Positions 19,984-29,548 of a DNA stretch of 35,233 bases are shown in pieces. The stretch covers positions 1 through 35,233 of the forward strand of contig JABWBI010000009.1 in the NCBI GenBank assembly GCA_013360565.1. Direction: 5' to 3'. The notes beneath the pieces were generated by a model, which made no database searches, was not told the DNA's origin, and saw nothing but the letters and a program-made list of their open reading frames with translations. Each line of letters begins with the position of its first letter. Within the stretch, counting starts at the first letter, position 1. A program made the translations under genes and the position numbers. The DNA comes from Candidatus Sumerlaeia bacterium (GTDB lineage Bacteria; Sumerlaeota; Sumerlaeia; JABWBI01).

Positions 19984-21789
19984 ATGACCGCTGATCCGCT
20001 CATCCGCAACTTCTCCATCATCGCCCACATCGACCACGGCAAGTCGACGCTGGCCGACCGGCTGATCGAGATGACCGGGGCGCTGACGCGGCGGGAGATG
20101 CGCGAGCAGGTCCTGGACTCGATGGAGATCGAGCGCGAGCGGGGGATCACGATCAAGGCGCAGGCGGTCCGGCTCTGGCACGAGAAGGATGGCAGACGGT
20201 ACCAGCTCAACCTCATCGACACACCGGGACACGTCGACTTCGGATACGAGGTGAGCCGCTCGCTCTACGCCTGCGAGGGTGTCCTGCTGGTGGTGGACGC
20301 GGCGCAGGGCGTCGAGGCTCAGACCCTGGCCAACGTGTACCAGGCGATCGAGCACGACCTGGAGATCATCCCCGTGATCAACAAGGTCGACCTGCCGAGC
20401 GCCGACCCGGACGGTGTGATCGACCAGATCGAGTCTCACATCGGCCTCGATGCCCACGGGGCGGCCCGCATCAGCGCGAAGACGGGGCTCGGCTGCGAGG
20501 CGGTGCTCGACGCCGTCGTCACGCGGATCCCTCCTCCCCCAGCCGACCGGACCTCGCCGCTGCGGGCCCTCATCTTCGACTCCACGTTCGACTCGTATCG
20601 CGGCGTCATCGTGTACGTGCGGGTGAAGGAGGGCGAGATCCGCCCCGGGGACCGCATCCGCTTCATGGCGAGCGGCAGCGACTGGCTCGTCGACGAGGTG
20701 GGGCACTTCGGCCCGAAGATGACGCCGGATGCGACCCTCGGCGCGGGCGAAGTCGGTTACATCATCGCCGGCGTCAAAGACATCCGCGCCGTCAAAATCG
20801 GCGACACGGTGACCCACGCGAAGCGGCCCGCGGCGGAGCCCTTGCCGGGCTTCCGCGAGGCGCAGCCGATGGTGTTCGCCGGCTTCTACCCGGTGAACAG
20901 CGACGACTACGACGACCTGAAGAGCGCCATCGAGAAGCTGCAGCTCAACGACGCCTCCTTCCACGTGGAGGCCGAGTCGTCGACGGCGCTCGGCTTCGGC
21001 TTCCGCTGCGGCTTCCTCGGCCTGCTCCACATGGAGATCATCCGTGAGCGTCTCGAACGCGAGTACGACACCGAGATCCTGGTGACGGCGCCGAGCGTCC
21101 CGTACCGGGTTGTGCTGACGGACGGCACGGAGCTCATGATCGACAACCCGTCGAAGCTGCCGGACGTGTCGAAGATCGACCACATCGAGGAGCCATTCAT
21201 CGAGGCGCACGTCATCGCCCCGCCGCAGTACCTCGGGGGTCTGCTGACGCTGCTCGAGGGCCGCCACGGCGTTCAGAAGAAGATGGAGTACATCGCGACG
21301 ACGCGCGTGCTGCTCACCTACGAACTTCCGATGTCGCAGATCATCACGGACTTCTACGACAAGCTGAAGTCGGTCAGCTCCGGGTACGCCAGCTTCGACT
21401 ACCAGCTGATCGGCTACCGGCCCGACCCCCTGGTGAAGCTCGACATCCTGATCAACGGGCAGCCCGTCGATGCGCTCAGCGTGATCGTCCTCCGGGCCGA
21501 CGCCGAGCGGCGCGGGCGCCAGCTGGCGCAGAGGCTGCGCAAGATCGTCCCGAGGCAGCTCTTCGAAGTCGCGATTCAGGCCGCGATCGGAAGCAAGATC
21601 ATCGCGCGGGAGACCGTCAAAGCAATGCGCAAGGATGTCCTCGCCAAGTGCTACGGCGGCGATATCACCCGCAAGCGCAAGCTCCTCGAGAAACAGAAGG
21701 AGGGCAAGAAGCGCATGAAGTCGATCGGTCGCGTGGACATCCCCCAGGAGGCCTTCATGGCCGTCCTCAGCATTGGGGAGGATGAGTGA
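19984..21789 (+). CDS. lepA: Elongation factor 4 (LepA GTPase)
   Basis: [60 protein letters not shown]-type LepA core, C-terminal [25 protein letters not shown]. Confidence 0.98.
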   Translation: MTADPLIRNFSIIAHIDHGKSTLADRLIEMTGALTRREMREQVLDSMEIERERGITIKAQAVRLWHEKDGRRYQLNLIDTPGHVDFGYEVSRSLYACEGVLLVVDAAQGVEAQTLANVYQAIEHDLEIIPVINKVDLPSADPDGVIDQIESHIGLDAHGAARISAKTGLGCEAVLDAVVTRIPPPPADRTSPLRALIFDSTFDSYRGVIVYVRVKEGEIRPGDRIRFMASGSDWLVDEVGHFGPKMTPDATLGAGEVGYIIAGVKDIRAVKIGDTVTHAKRPAAEPLPGFREAQPMVFAGFYPVNSDDYDDLKSAIEKLQLNDASFHVEAESSTALGFGFRCGFLGLLHMEIIRERLEREYDTEILVTAPSVPYRVVLTDGTELMIDNPSKLPDVSKIDHIEEPFIEAHVIAPPQYLGGLLTLLEGRHGVQKKMEYIATTRVLLTYELPMSQIITDFYDKLKSVSSGYASFDYQLIGYRPDPLVKLDILINGQPVDALSVIVLRADAERRGRQLAQRLRKIVPRQLFEVAIQAAIGSKIIARETVKAMRKDVLAKCYGGDITRKRKLLEKQKEGKKRMKSIGRVDIPQEAFMAVLSIGEDE

Positions 21790-22006
21790 CGCGGGGCTCC
21801 CCGGGCCCGCCTTCCTCTCTGCCGGAGTGAAGCACTCCCACCGGGGCCATCGTCAACATTCTCTTCTCTGGCGCGTCTTCTGTTCCGAAGGCGGCCGCCG
21901 GTTTTCATCGCGGTGGCCTCGTCACCTGATCAGCGCCCAGCGCCACGGACAGCACGGGGACACATCTCGCGCCGGGCCGCTGGGCGTGTGTCCACGAGGA
22001 GAGGCC

Positions 22007-23866
22007 ATGGTCTCGTTTCGTCGCTGTCTGCGTTCGGTGGCTGCGCTGGCTGCGGCCACGGGGATCCCAGCCGCATCGGCAGAAGTCGCCGACCTCCGCA
22101 TCACGGAGGTGAGACCGGAGACCGACCAAGTGGAGGTCACGAACACCTCACGCCTCGGTTTCACGACGGTCTCCAATCTCCCATTCTCACACTCGCTCAA
22201 TGAGGCCACCTTCATTGCCGGGGGCACGTCCTTTGCCTCGGGCGAGTCGCGGGTGTTCACGGTGCCAGGGCTCAACGACACGGGGAGCGATCTCTGGCTC
22301 TACAGCGACGGCAACTTCACGAGCCCGGGCTCGATTGTCAGTGGACTGAAGTACGGGGCCGGCACGGTCTTCGGCCGGGAGGCAATCGCGGTGGCGGCGG
22401 GCATCTGGCCCTCCGATTCCGCCTTCGTCCCCGCCGGCGTCTCTCCGGAGTCGCTCCGAGCCGTCGCATACGACACAACGGATCCGGCCAGCTGGGCCGC
22501 GGGGGGTGCCACGCTGGGCGCCTTTTTCGGGACGGGGACGGTGATCACGGCCCCTCACCCTGACATCCCGCTGGGCACGGTCTCCATCGAGCTGGAAGTT
22601 GTCGCCTCCGGGCTGGTGGCGCCGATCGGGCTCGAGGAGCCGGACGACGGAACCGGGCGTCTGTTCATCTACGACCAGGCGGGATTCATCTGGGTGGTCG
22701 AGAGCGGTGCGCTCCTGCCCACGCCTCTGCTGGATGTCTCGGCCCGGCTGGTCACACTGGGCGTCGCGGGCCCCGGCACCTTCGACGAGCGGGGACTCAT
22801 CGGCTTCGCGCTTCATCCGGACTTCACCAGCAATCGGCGCTTCTACACATTCACGTCCGAGCCCGTGAGCGGGACGGCGGACTTTACGAATACCTCACCG
22901 ACTCAGAACTGCCAGACCGTGATCGCGGAGTGGCAGACCCAGCCGGGGAACCCGAACCTCGCTGACCTCGGCTCGCGGCGGGAGATCCTGCGAATCGACA
23001 AGCAGCAGTTCAATCACAACGGCGGGACCATGCGGTTCGGCCCGGACGGGATGCTCTACATCGCCATCGGGGACGGTGGCGGGGCTGACGATTCGAATGA
23101 CGGGACCCAGTTCGGCAATCCCATCCGGGGCCATGACTACCCCGGCAACGGGCAGGACACGGGGACCATCTACGGAAACATCCTGCGCATCGACGTCGAT
23201 GGCAGCGATGGCGTGAACGGACAGTATGGCATCCCCGCCGGCAACCCCTTCGTGGGAGGCCAGGGGCTCGACGAGATCTGGGTGTACGGCCTGCGCAACC
23301 CCTTCCTATTCAGCTTCGACTCTCTGACCGGGGATCTCTACATCGGCGACGTGGGCCAGAATCAGATCGAAGAGGTGCACATCGCCGGAGCGGGTGACAA
23401 CTGCGGGTGGCGCCACATGGAGGGGTCCTTCTTCTTTGACCCCAACGGGACGAGCCCGGGTCGCTTGGTGTCGATCCCGATCGAGCCGATCCCGCCGGAT
23501 CTGCTGGCCCCGGTCGCCGAGTACGACCACGGGGACGGCATCTCGATCATGGGCGGCTTCGTCTACCGCGGCACCGCCATCCCCGCGCTCGACGGGCTCT
23601 ATGTCACGGGGGATTTCACGCGCTCCTTTGCCACGCCCAGCGGCCGGCTCTTCCACCTCGACGGCGCGAACGAGTTTCACGAGCTGCGGATTGGAGATCC
23701 CGAGCGTCCTTTCGGGCTGTTCCTGAAGGGCTTCGGAGAGGATCGCAGCGGGGAGATCTACGCCTGCGGATCGACGGACATCGGCCCCTTCGGCACCAGC
23801 GGCGTCGTCCTCCGGCTCGTGCCGCTGCCGACCACCGCGGCCCGGCAGGCCTTGATCTACTTCTGA
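22007..23866 (+). CDS. Secreted lamin-tail-like domain plus PQQ-dependent sugar dehydrogenase (GSDH family) protein
   Basis: Signal peptide; ADLRITEVRPETDQVEVTN (LTD-like); GLVAPIGLEEPDDGTGRLFIYDQAGFIW, NHNGGTMRFGPDGMLYIAIGDGGGADDSND, GLRNPFLFSFDSLTGDLYIGDVGQNQIEEV. Confidence 0.88.
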   Translation: MVSFRRCLRSVAALAAATGIPAASAEVADLRITEVRPETDQVEVTNTSRLGFTTVSNLPFSHSLNEATFIAGGTSFASGESRVFTVPGLNDTGSDLWLYSDGNFTSPGSIVSGLKYGAGTVFGREAIAVAAGIWPSDSAFVPAGVSPESLRAVAYDTTDPASWAAGGATLGAFFGTGTVITAPHPDIPLGTVSIELEVVASGLVAPIGLEEPDDGTGRLFIYDQAGFIWVVESGALLPTPLLDVSARLVTLGVAGPGTFDERGLIGFALHPDFTSNRRFYTFTSEPVSGTADFTNTSPTQNCQTVIAEWQTQPGNPNLADLGSRREILRIDKQQFNHNGGTMRFGPDGMLYIAIGDGGGADDSNDGTQFGNPIRGHDYPGNGQDTGTIYGNILRIDVDGSDGVNGQYGIPAGNPFVGGQGLDEIWVYGLRNPFLFSFDSLTGDLYIGDVGQNQIEEVHIAGAGDNCGWRHMEGSFFFDPNGTSPGRLVSIPIEPIPPDLLAPVAEYDHGDGISIMGGFVYRGTAIPALDGLYVTGDFTRSFATPSGRLFHLDGANEFHELRIGDPERPFGLFLKGFGEDRSGEIYACGSTDIGPFGTSGVVLRLVPLPTTAARQALIYF

Positions 23867-23941
23867 GGGGCCTCGATTTGCGAGCCGGCCACGGGCATCG
23901 AGACGCCGTGAGCCGCGCCTCATCGGTCCCGTCGCATCATC

Positions 23942-23970
23942 TTGCCATGGCGAGTGCCGTGTCGTAAACT
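23942..23970 (+). promoter_or_regulatory. Candidate sigma70-type promoter for the subtilase gene
   Basis: TTGCCA (23942-23947), 17-nt spacer, TAAACT (23965-23970). Confidence 0.4.
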
Positions 23971-23978
23971 GGGGTGAG

Positions 23979-25961
23979 ATGTTTTCCATTCCAGGGAGCC
24001 ACCCCTTGACGCACAGCACCGTCCACTCACTCGCAGTGCTCTTGATCTTCGCCTCGGCGGTGCCGGCCGCCCCTGTCCGGCACGGGGACAGCCCGCGACT
24101 GGGCGGCGAACTGGCCCGCGTGGTGGCTCTCGCCGGCCAGGGATTGACCCTCGCCGCCATGCCTGCCGACGCCGCACCCGTTCTCACGCGAGGAGGGCGA
24201 GTTCAGGTGGAGTTGTCGCTCGCATCTTGGGACGATGACACGCCGCAGCGTCTCGCTGACGCGGGCCTCGAGGTGGAGACCTCATCCGCGCGCTGGCAGA
24301 TGGCGACGGGGTGGGTGGCGCCGCGCGATCTCCGAGCCGTCTCGGAGGTCGTCGAACTCGCGGTGATGAGGCCGTTTCAGGAGCCCGTGCTGAGTGTGGG
24401 GGCGACGACGTCGCAGGCCGATCTCTACACGGGATCGAACACAGCGAGACTCGACTACGGCGTGAATGGGGCCGGATACCAGGTCGGCGTGCTGAGCGAC
24501 AGCTTCTTCGCGACCATCGGGGGGACGCTGAGCGGGACCACCCTGACGGGCTCCTCCCCCCAGCTCACCGGCGACCTCCCGGCTCAGGTGACAGTGCTGG
24601 ACAACGGCACGGGGATCGCCGGGCTGACAGACGAGGGCGCCGCGATGGCGGAGCACGTCTATGATCTGGCGCCGGGGGCTGGCCTCGCGTTTCACACCGC
24701 ATTTCGAGGGCAGACAGACTTCGCCAACGGAATCCTGGAGCTCCGCAACGTCGCCGGATGCGACGTGATCGTCGATGACGTCTTCTACCTGTCAGAGCCA
24801 TTCTTCCAGGATGGGCCGATTGCCCAGGCCGTCGAGCAGGTGGTGGCCCTCGGCGTTCCGTACTTCTCCTCGGCGGGGAATCTTGGCCGTGTGGGCGTGC
24901 TGGACACGTACCGGGATGTCGTCCCGGGGTCGAACACGCCGGGCGTGGATCCTCCGAACGGCAACGAGCTGCACGACTGGACCGGGATGGGGCAGCCCTT
25001 TGCCCGCGTGACGATTCCCAGCGGACGGCGCGTGCGCTTCATCCTTCAGTGGAGCGAGCCATTCGCGGGGGCGCTGGGACCGGGTTCCCAGGGGGATTTC
25101 GACCTCGTGCTCTACCGCAGCGCCTCGGTGACGTCTCAGATCATCGCGTTCTCGACGAACGCCCAGGGCGTGGAGGGGGCGCCGAGCGGCGATCCCCTCG
25201 AGATCCTCGACTTCACGGCGAGCGCCTCGACAAACGGCGACTTCTTCCTGGCGATGAACTGGTTCCGCGGCCGGCGGGACAACGTGACGCTCCGCGTTGT
25301 ACCCGTGGTCAGCGGGAGCGGGGTCACCTTCGACGGGGCGATCTTCAACGACATGACGACCTTTGGCCACTCGGCGGCGGTCAATGCGAGCAGCGTGGCG
25401 GCGATCGACTACTTCGAGATCGAGCAGGGCGGCAACGTGTACGAGATCCCCGGCCGCTTCGACGTCGAGCCGTTCTCCTCGCTCGGCGGAAACCTGCCGT
25501 ACTTCTTCAGCCCGACAGGCACCGCCCTTCCCGGGGCACCTCAGCTCCGCTTCAAGCCCGACATCGCCGCGCCCGACGGCTGCAACACGACCTTCTTCGG
25601 GCAGGACCGCGGGGGAGACGCCGACAGCTTCCCCAACTTCTTCGGCACCTCGGCCGCTGCGCCGCACGCCGCGGCGGTCGCGACGCTCCTGCTGGACCGG
25701 ATGGACAATTTCGGGCTCAACCTGACACCGGCGCAGGTCTACACCGTTCTGAACTCGACATCGATCGACATCCAGGATCCCGGGCGAGATCCCCTCGGCG
25801 GCTTTGGCACGGTGTGGGCACCTTACGCTCTCGCGCCCCCGTCGAGTGTGATCGCGGATGACATCCTCGACGCGCTCCCGTCCCCCGCGGGAGCGGACGT
25901 GAACCGTGACGGCGTGGTGAACGCCGCGGACATCGTCGCCCGGCGCAATCAGGGAATCTGA
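23979..25961 (+). CDS. Secreted subtilase-fold (S8/S53-like) serine peptidase with C-terminal dockerin-like motif
   Basis: VGVLSDSF, TDEGAAMAEHVYDLAPGAGLAF, CDVIVDDVFYLSEPFFQDGPIAQAV, YFSSAGN, FFGTSAAAPHAAAVATLLLD; tail ADVNRDGVVNAADIVARRN. TTG at 24006 is an alternative start preceded by AGGGAG. Confidence 0.88.
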   Translation: MFSIPGSHPLTHSTVHSLAVLLIFASAVPAAPVRHGDSPRLGGELARVVALAGQGLTLAAMPADAAPVLTRGGRVQVELSLASWDDDTPQRLADAGLEVETSSARWQMATGWVAPRDLRAVSEVVELAVMRPFQEPVLSVGATTSQADLYTGSNTARLDYGVNGAGYQVGVLSDSFFATIGGTLSGTTLTGSSPQLTGDLPAQVTVLDNGTGIAGLTDEGAAMAEHVYDLAPGAGLAFHTAFRGQTDFANGILELRNVAGCDVIVDDVFYLSEPFFQDGPIAQAVEQVVALGVPYFSSAGNLGRVGVLDTYRDVVPGSNTPGVDPPNGNELHDWTGMGQPFARVTIPSGRRVRFILQWSEPFAGALGPGSQGDFDLVLYRSASVTSQIIAFSTNAQGVEGAPSGDPLEILDFTASASTNGDFFLAMNWFRGRRDNVTLRVVPVVSGSGVTFDGAIFNDMTTFGHSAAVNASSVAAIDYFEIEQGGNVYEIPGRFDVEPFSSLGGNLPYFFSPTGTALPGAPQLRFKPDIAAPDGCNTTFFGQDRGGDADSFPNFFGTSAAAPHAAAVATLLLDRMDNFGLNLTPAQVYTVLNSTSIDIQDPGRDPLGGFGTVWAPYALAPPSSVIADDILDALPSPAGADVNRDGVVNAADIVARRNQGI

Positions 25962-27229
25962 GTCCCCGCGCCGATGTCCGTGCGAAACTGCATGCCCTCG
26001 AACTGAATGGCCTCCAAGGCCGCGTAGGCTTTGCCACGGCACTCCTCGGCGTCCGGCGCCAGGGCCGTGACCGCGAGGACGCGGCCGCCGCTGGTCACCA
26101 CGTGCTCGCCCTCCGCTGCCGTGCCGGCATGGAACACGACGCCGTCTCCGCCGAGGATCCGCTCGGCGGCGGAGAGGCCGCGGATCACGTCACCGCGCCG
26201 GGGCGACTCGGGGTAGCCTGCCGAGGCAACGACGACTGTGACGGCTGCCCCCGGCTTGGCCAGAAGCTCGATCTCGTCGAGCCGGTCGTCGAGCATCGCC
26301 TCCACGACCTCGGCGAAATCGTTCTCGAGAAGCGGGAGCAACACCTGGGCCTCGGGATCGCCCAGGCGCACGTTGTACTCGAGCAGGCGCGGCCCCTCGG
26401 ACGTGAGAATGACACCGGCGTAGAGGATGCCCCGGTATTCGAGTCCGCGCGCATGGAGAGCGTCGAGTGTGGGGCGAAGAATCTCGCGCTCCACCTGCGC
26501 GAGCACGGGCGCGCCGGGCGGCAGGACCGGCGCGATGGCCCCCATGCCTCCGGTGTTGGGCCCTTGATCTCCGTCCCGGAGCCTCTTGTGATCGCGGCTG
26601 GGAGCGAGGAGGCGGATCGTCTCCCCGCTGACCAGTGCGATGACGGAGAGCTCAGGGCCGGTCAGCGGCTCCTCGATCACCACGCGGCGGCCCGCTTCGC
26701 CGAGAGCGCCCTCCCCGAGCCAGTCACCCAGCAGGCGGCATCCCGCCTCGATGGTCTCGGGCCTCACGGCTCCTTTGCCGGCGGCAAGTCCGTCGGCCTT
26801 GACCCACCATGGCTCGGACAGTGACTCGAAGAATCCGATGGCATCTCGCGGGTCATCGAAGCTCTTCCACCGGTGACTCGGCACGCCGGCCTCGCGGAGG
26901 AGCTGGCGCGTGAAGGCCTTGGAGCCTTCGAGGCGCGCGGCATCCTTGACCGCACCGAGAGTCGGGATGCCGGCTGCGAGGAGCGCATCGGCGAGCCCCG
27001 CAACGAGGGGCGCCTCAGGCCCGGCGATGACCACATCGATGCGGTGCTCGGTGCAGTGACGGATGGCCTCACGGAAGGGCGGCGCGAGCGGCATCTCGAC
27101 ACAGCGAGCCAGCCGCGCGATGCCCGCATTGCCGGGCGCACAGTGAATCCCGGTGACGCGGGGGCTGTGGCTCAGCTTCCAGACGATCGCGTGTTCGCGG
27201 CCGCCGCCACCGATGACGAGCACTCTCAT
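25949..27229 (-). CDS. purD: Phosphoribosylamine--glycine ligase
   Basis: MRVLVIGGGGREHAIVWKL, GPEAPLVAGLAD, GEGALGEAGRRVVIEE, DHKRLRDGDQGPNTGGMGA, LLEYNVRLGDPEAQVLLP. Confidence 0.97.
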   Translation of the reverse strand: MRVLVIGGGGREHAIVWKLSHSPRVTGIHCAPGNAGIARLARCVEMPLAPPFREAIRHCTEHRIDVVIAGPEAPLVAGLADALLAAGIPTLGAVKDAARLEGSKAFTRQLLREAGVPSHRWKSFDDPRDAIGFFESLSEPWWVKADGLAAGKGAVRPETIEAGCRLLGDWLGEGALGEAGRRVVIEEPLTGPELSVIALVSGETIRLLAPSRDHKRLRDGDQGPNTGGMGAIAPVLPPGAPVLAQVEREILRPTLDALHARGLEYRGILYAGVILTSEGPRLLEYNVRLGDPEAQVLLPLLENDFAEVVEAMLDDRLDEIELLAKPGAAVTVVVASAGYPESPRRGDVIRGLSAAERILGGDGVVFHAGTAAEGEHVVTSGGRVLAVTALAPDAEECRGKAYAALEAIQFEGMQFRTDIGAGTQIP

Positions 27230-27840
27230 GGCATCTCCTCGCTCACAATCACCCGGCGTCCCTCCACCCGGGTGCGACCCGCGGCGACGAGCTGCACGGC
27301 ATGGGGAAGCAGCCGGTGCTCGATCGCACGGAGGCGCGCGGCGAGCTGCTCGCGCGTCTCGCCCTCGGCGATGGCGAGGGCCTCTTGCAGGATGATGGGT
27401 CCCGTGTCCACACCCGCGTCGACGAAGTGCACCGTGACACCCGTGACTTTCACCCCGTGGGCGAGAGCATCGCCGACGCCGTCGGCCCCTGGGAAGCTCG
27501 GCAGCAGGGCCGGATGCAGATTGATGACCCGCTGCGGGAAGGCCTGGAGAAAAGCCGGGGTCAGCACTCTCATGAAGCCCGCCAGGACAACAAGCGCCGT
27601 GCCGCGCTCACGCAGGGCTGAGACCATGGCCTTCTCGAAGGCTTCGCGGGACGCGAAATCCCTGTGAGGAATCACCAGCGTCTCGACGCCTGCCGCGCGC
27701 GCCCGGTCGAGAACCCCGGCGCCGGGCACATTGCAGATCACGACGACGAGTTCCGCCGGCGCCAGCATTCCCTGACGATGGGCTTCGGCCAGCGCCTCGA
27801 AGTTCGTTCCACTGCCGGAGGCGAGAACGGCGGTGCGCAA
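27226..27840 (-). CDS. purN: Phosphoribosylglycinamide formyltransferase
   Basis: TAVLASGSGTNFEAL, VVICNVPGAGVLDRA, LAGFMRVL, INLHPALLPSFPG, HFVDAGVDTGPIILQ; apparent TTG start with AGGAG upstream; overlaps purD by 4 nt. Confidence 0.95.
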   Translation of the reverse strand: MRTAVLASGSGTNFEALAEAHRQGMLAPAELVVVICNVPGAGVLDRARAAGVETLVIPHRDFASREAFEKAMVSALRERGTALVVLAGFMRVLTPAFLQAFPQRVINLHPALLPSFPGADGVGDALAHGVKVTGVTVHFVDAGVDTGPIILQEALAIAEGETREQLAARLRAIEHRLLPHAVQLVAAGRTRVEGRRVIVSEEMP

Positions 27841-27898
27841 GGGCAGGCTCCTGGGCTATACTCTCTCAGGTTGGCGACGCGCTCGCCGACAGTGCGCC

Positions 27899-29542
27899 AT
27901 GCGACTGCGATTGGCAACCCTCACGCTGTGGATCACGGCGTCCGTCCGGGCCGCGCTGGTCGATCCCGTGGATCTCGCGCTCGCGGGCAGCCCCGAGGCT
28001 GTGAGACTTCGGGGGGCGCGGGCGGGCGATCAGACAGGCTACGCCGTGGCCGGTGCGGGGGACTGGAACGGCGATGGCCTGAGTGACTTTCTCATCGGCT
28101 CGCCCTTTGCGGCCAGCCCCGATGCCACGGCCAGTCCCGGGATCGTCCAGGTGGTCCTGGGACGCAGCGCACCGCCGGCGGTGATCGACCTGGCCGCGCC
28201 GGGCTCTGTGGGGACAGTGATCATCGGCGAGGCGGACGGGGACCAGTGCGGCCGTTCGGTTGCTGGGATCGGCGATTGGAATGGTGACGGGCGGGATGAC
28301 ATCGCGATCGGTGCGCCATTCAGTGAGGCGGGGCATGGCACGGAGACAGGCCGGGTCTATGTCCTCTTCGGCCGCTCTCCGGCCCCGCCGTCGATTCACT
28401 TGGCGGCGCTGGGTCCAACGGAGGGCGTCGTGATCACGGGTGCCGCCCGGGCGGACCAGACGGGCTTCGCTGTCGCAGCGGCCGGGGACTGGAACGCCGA
28501 CGGCCGGCCAGACCTGGCCATCGGCGCACCGAACGCCGATTTCGCGGCCACGGATGCTGGGCGCGTCTTCGTTCTCTTCGGGCGGGCCTCCCCCTCGCCG
28601 GCCATCGACTTGACAGTACCGCAGGCCGGATTGACCGTTATAGACGGAGCCGACGACAGCAACACCGTGCCCGTCATCAACCTCTTCGGGGACTCGGCGG
28701 GATTCGCGCTCGCCGGAGGTGCAGACCTGACGGGCGATGGCATCGACGACCTGATTGTCAATGCCCCGGCAGCCGACGCGCCGGCCCGTCCGAATGCGGG
28801 AATGACATACGTCTTGCCGGGATCGGCATCGCCCGAGCCCCTCATCGCGCTCGCCTCACCTCCCTCGGGCGTCCGCCGGATCGAAGGGGCGAGCACCGGC
28901 GATCAGGCGTTCGTGATCGTCAGCGGCACGTTCAATCCATTTTTCGGCGGTGCGGTGGCGTTGCCCGGGGACTTGGATGGGGACGGCCAGAGCGACCTGG
29001 CAGTGGCCTCCCAGTTCGCCGACGTGGCTGGGGACTCTTCGGGCTTGGTTCATGTCGTGCGAGGAGGCCTGGGCCTTCCCAGCGTGCTCTCGCTGAGCAC
29101 TCCCCGCCCCGAGGACATCTCGATCTGGGGCGAAGCCGCACAGGATCTGCTCGGGCGCGGGACCACCGGGGCGGGGGATTTCAATGGCGACGGCGCTCCG
29201 GACTTGGCCATCGGCGCCCCTCAGGCGAATGCACTGGGGCGACCGGACGCGGGCTCGGTCACGGTGCTGTTCGGCTCACCCCGGTGGCCCCCAGTCTTTC
29301 CGCTGCCGGACTTCGGCGAGTTCGGGCTGCGCTTGGCCGGAGGCTCGAGCGGTGATCTCGCGGGGCTGGCCGTCGCGGGAATCGGTGACTGGAACGGCGA
29401 TGGCTTCGATGACTTGGCCGTGTCTTCGCCCGGCGCGTCTGGTGGAATCGGCCGGGCGGGGGCTGGCGTTGTCACGGTGCTTCTGGGCGTCGATCATCCC
29501 ATCGATCTGACTGCCACGGAGGCCTGGGTGCTCTACCGATGA
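27899..29542 (+). CDS. Secreted FG-GAP/integrin-alpha-like seven-repeat beta-propeller protein
   Basis: Seven D-x-(N/D/T)-G/A-DG-xx-D repeats: DWNGDGLSD, DWNGDGRDD, DWNADGRPD, DLTGDGIDD, DLDGDGQSD, DFNGDGAPD, DWNGDGFDD; N-terminal signal peptide. Confidence 0.9.
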   Translation: MRLRLATLTLWITASVRAALVDPVDLALAGSPEAVRLRGARAGDQTGYAVAGAGDWNGDGLSDFLIGSPFAASPDATASPGIVQVVLGRSAPPAVIDLAAPGSVGTVIIGEADGDQCGRSVAGIGDWNGDGRDDIAIGAPFSEAGHGTETGRVYVLFGRSPAPPSIHLAALGPTEGVVITGAARADQTGFAVAAAGDWNADGRPDLAIGAPNADFAATDAGRVFVLFGRASPSPAIDLTVPQAGLTVIDGADDSNTVPVINLFGDSAGFALAGGADLTGDGIDDLIVNAPAADAPARPNAGMTYVLPGSASPEPLIALASPPSGVRRIEGASTGDQAFVIVSGTFNPFFGGAVALPGDLDGDGQSDLAVASQFADVAGDSSGLVHVVRGGLGLPSVLSLSTPRPEDISIWGEAAQDLLGRGTTGAGDFNGDGAPDLAIGAPQANALGRPDAGSVTVLFGSPRWPPVFPLPDFGEFGLRLAGGSSGDLAGLAVAGIGDWNGDGFDDLAVSSPGASGGIGRAGAGVVTVLLGVDHPIDLTATEAWVLYR

Positions 29543-29548
29543 AGCATC

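Noticed and set aside
18288-19994. 568-aa plus-strand ORF
   Set aside because: Antisense to the FAD oxidoreductase; low-complexity translation.
19765-21267. 500-aa minus-strand ORF
   Set aside because: Antisense shadow of lepA.
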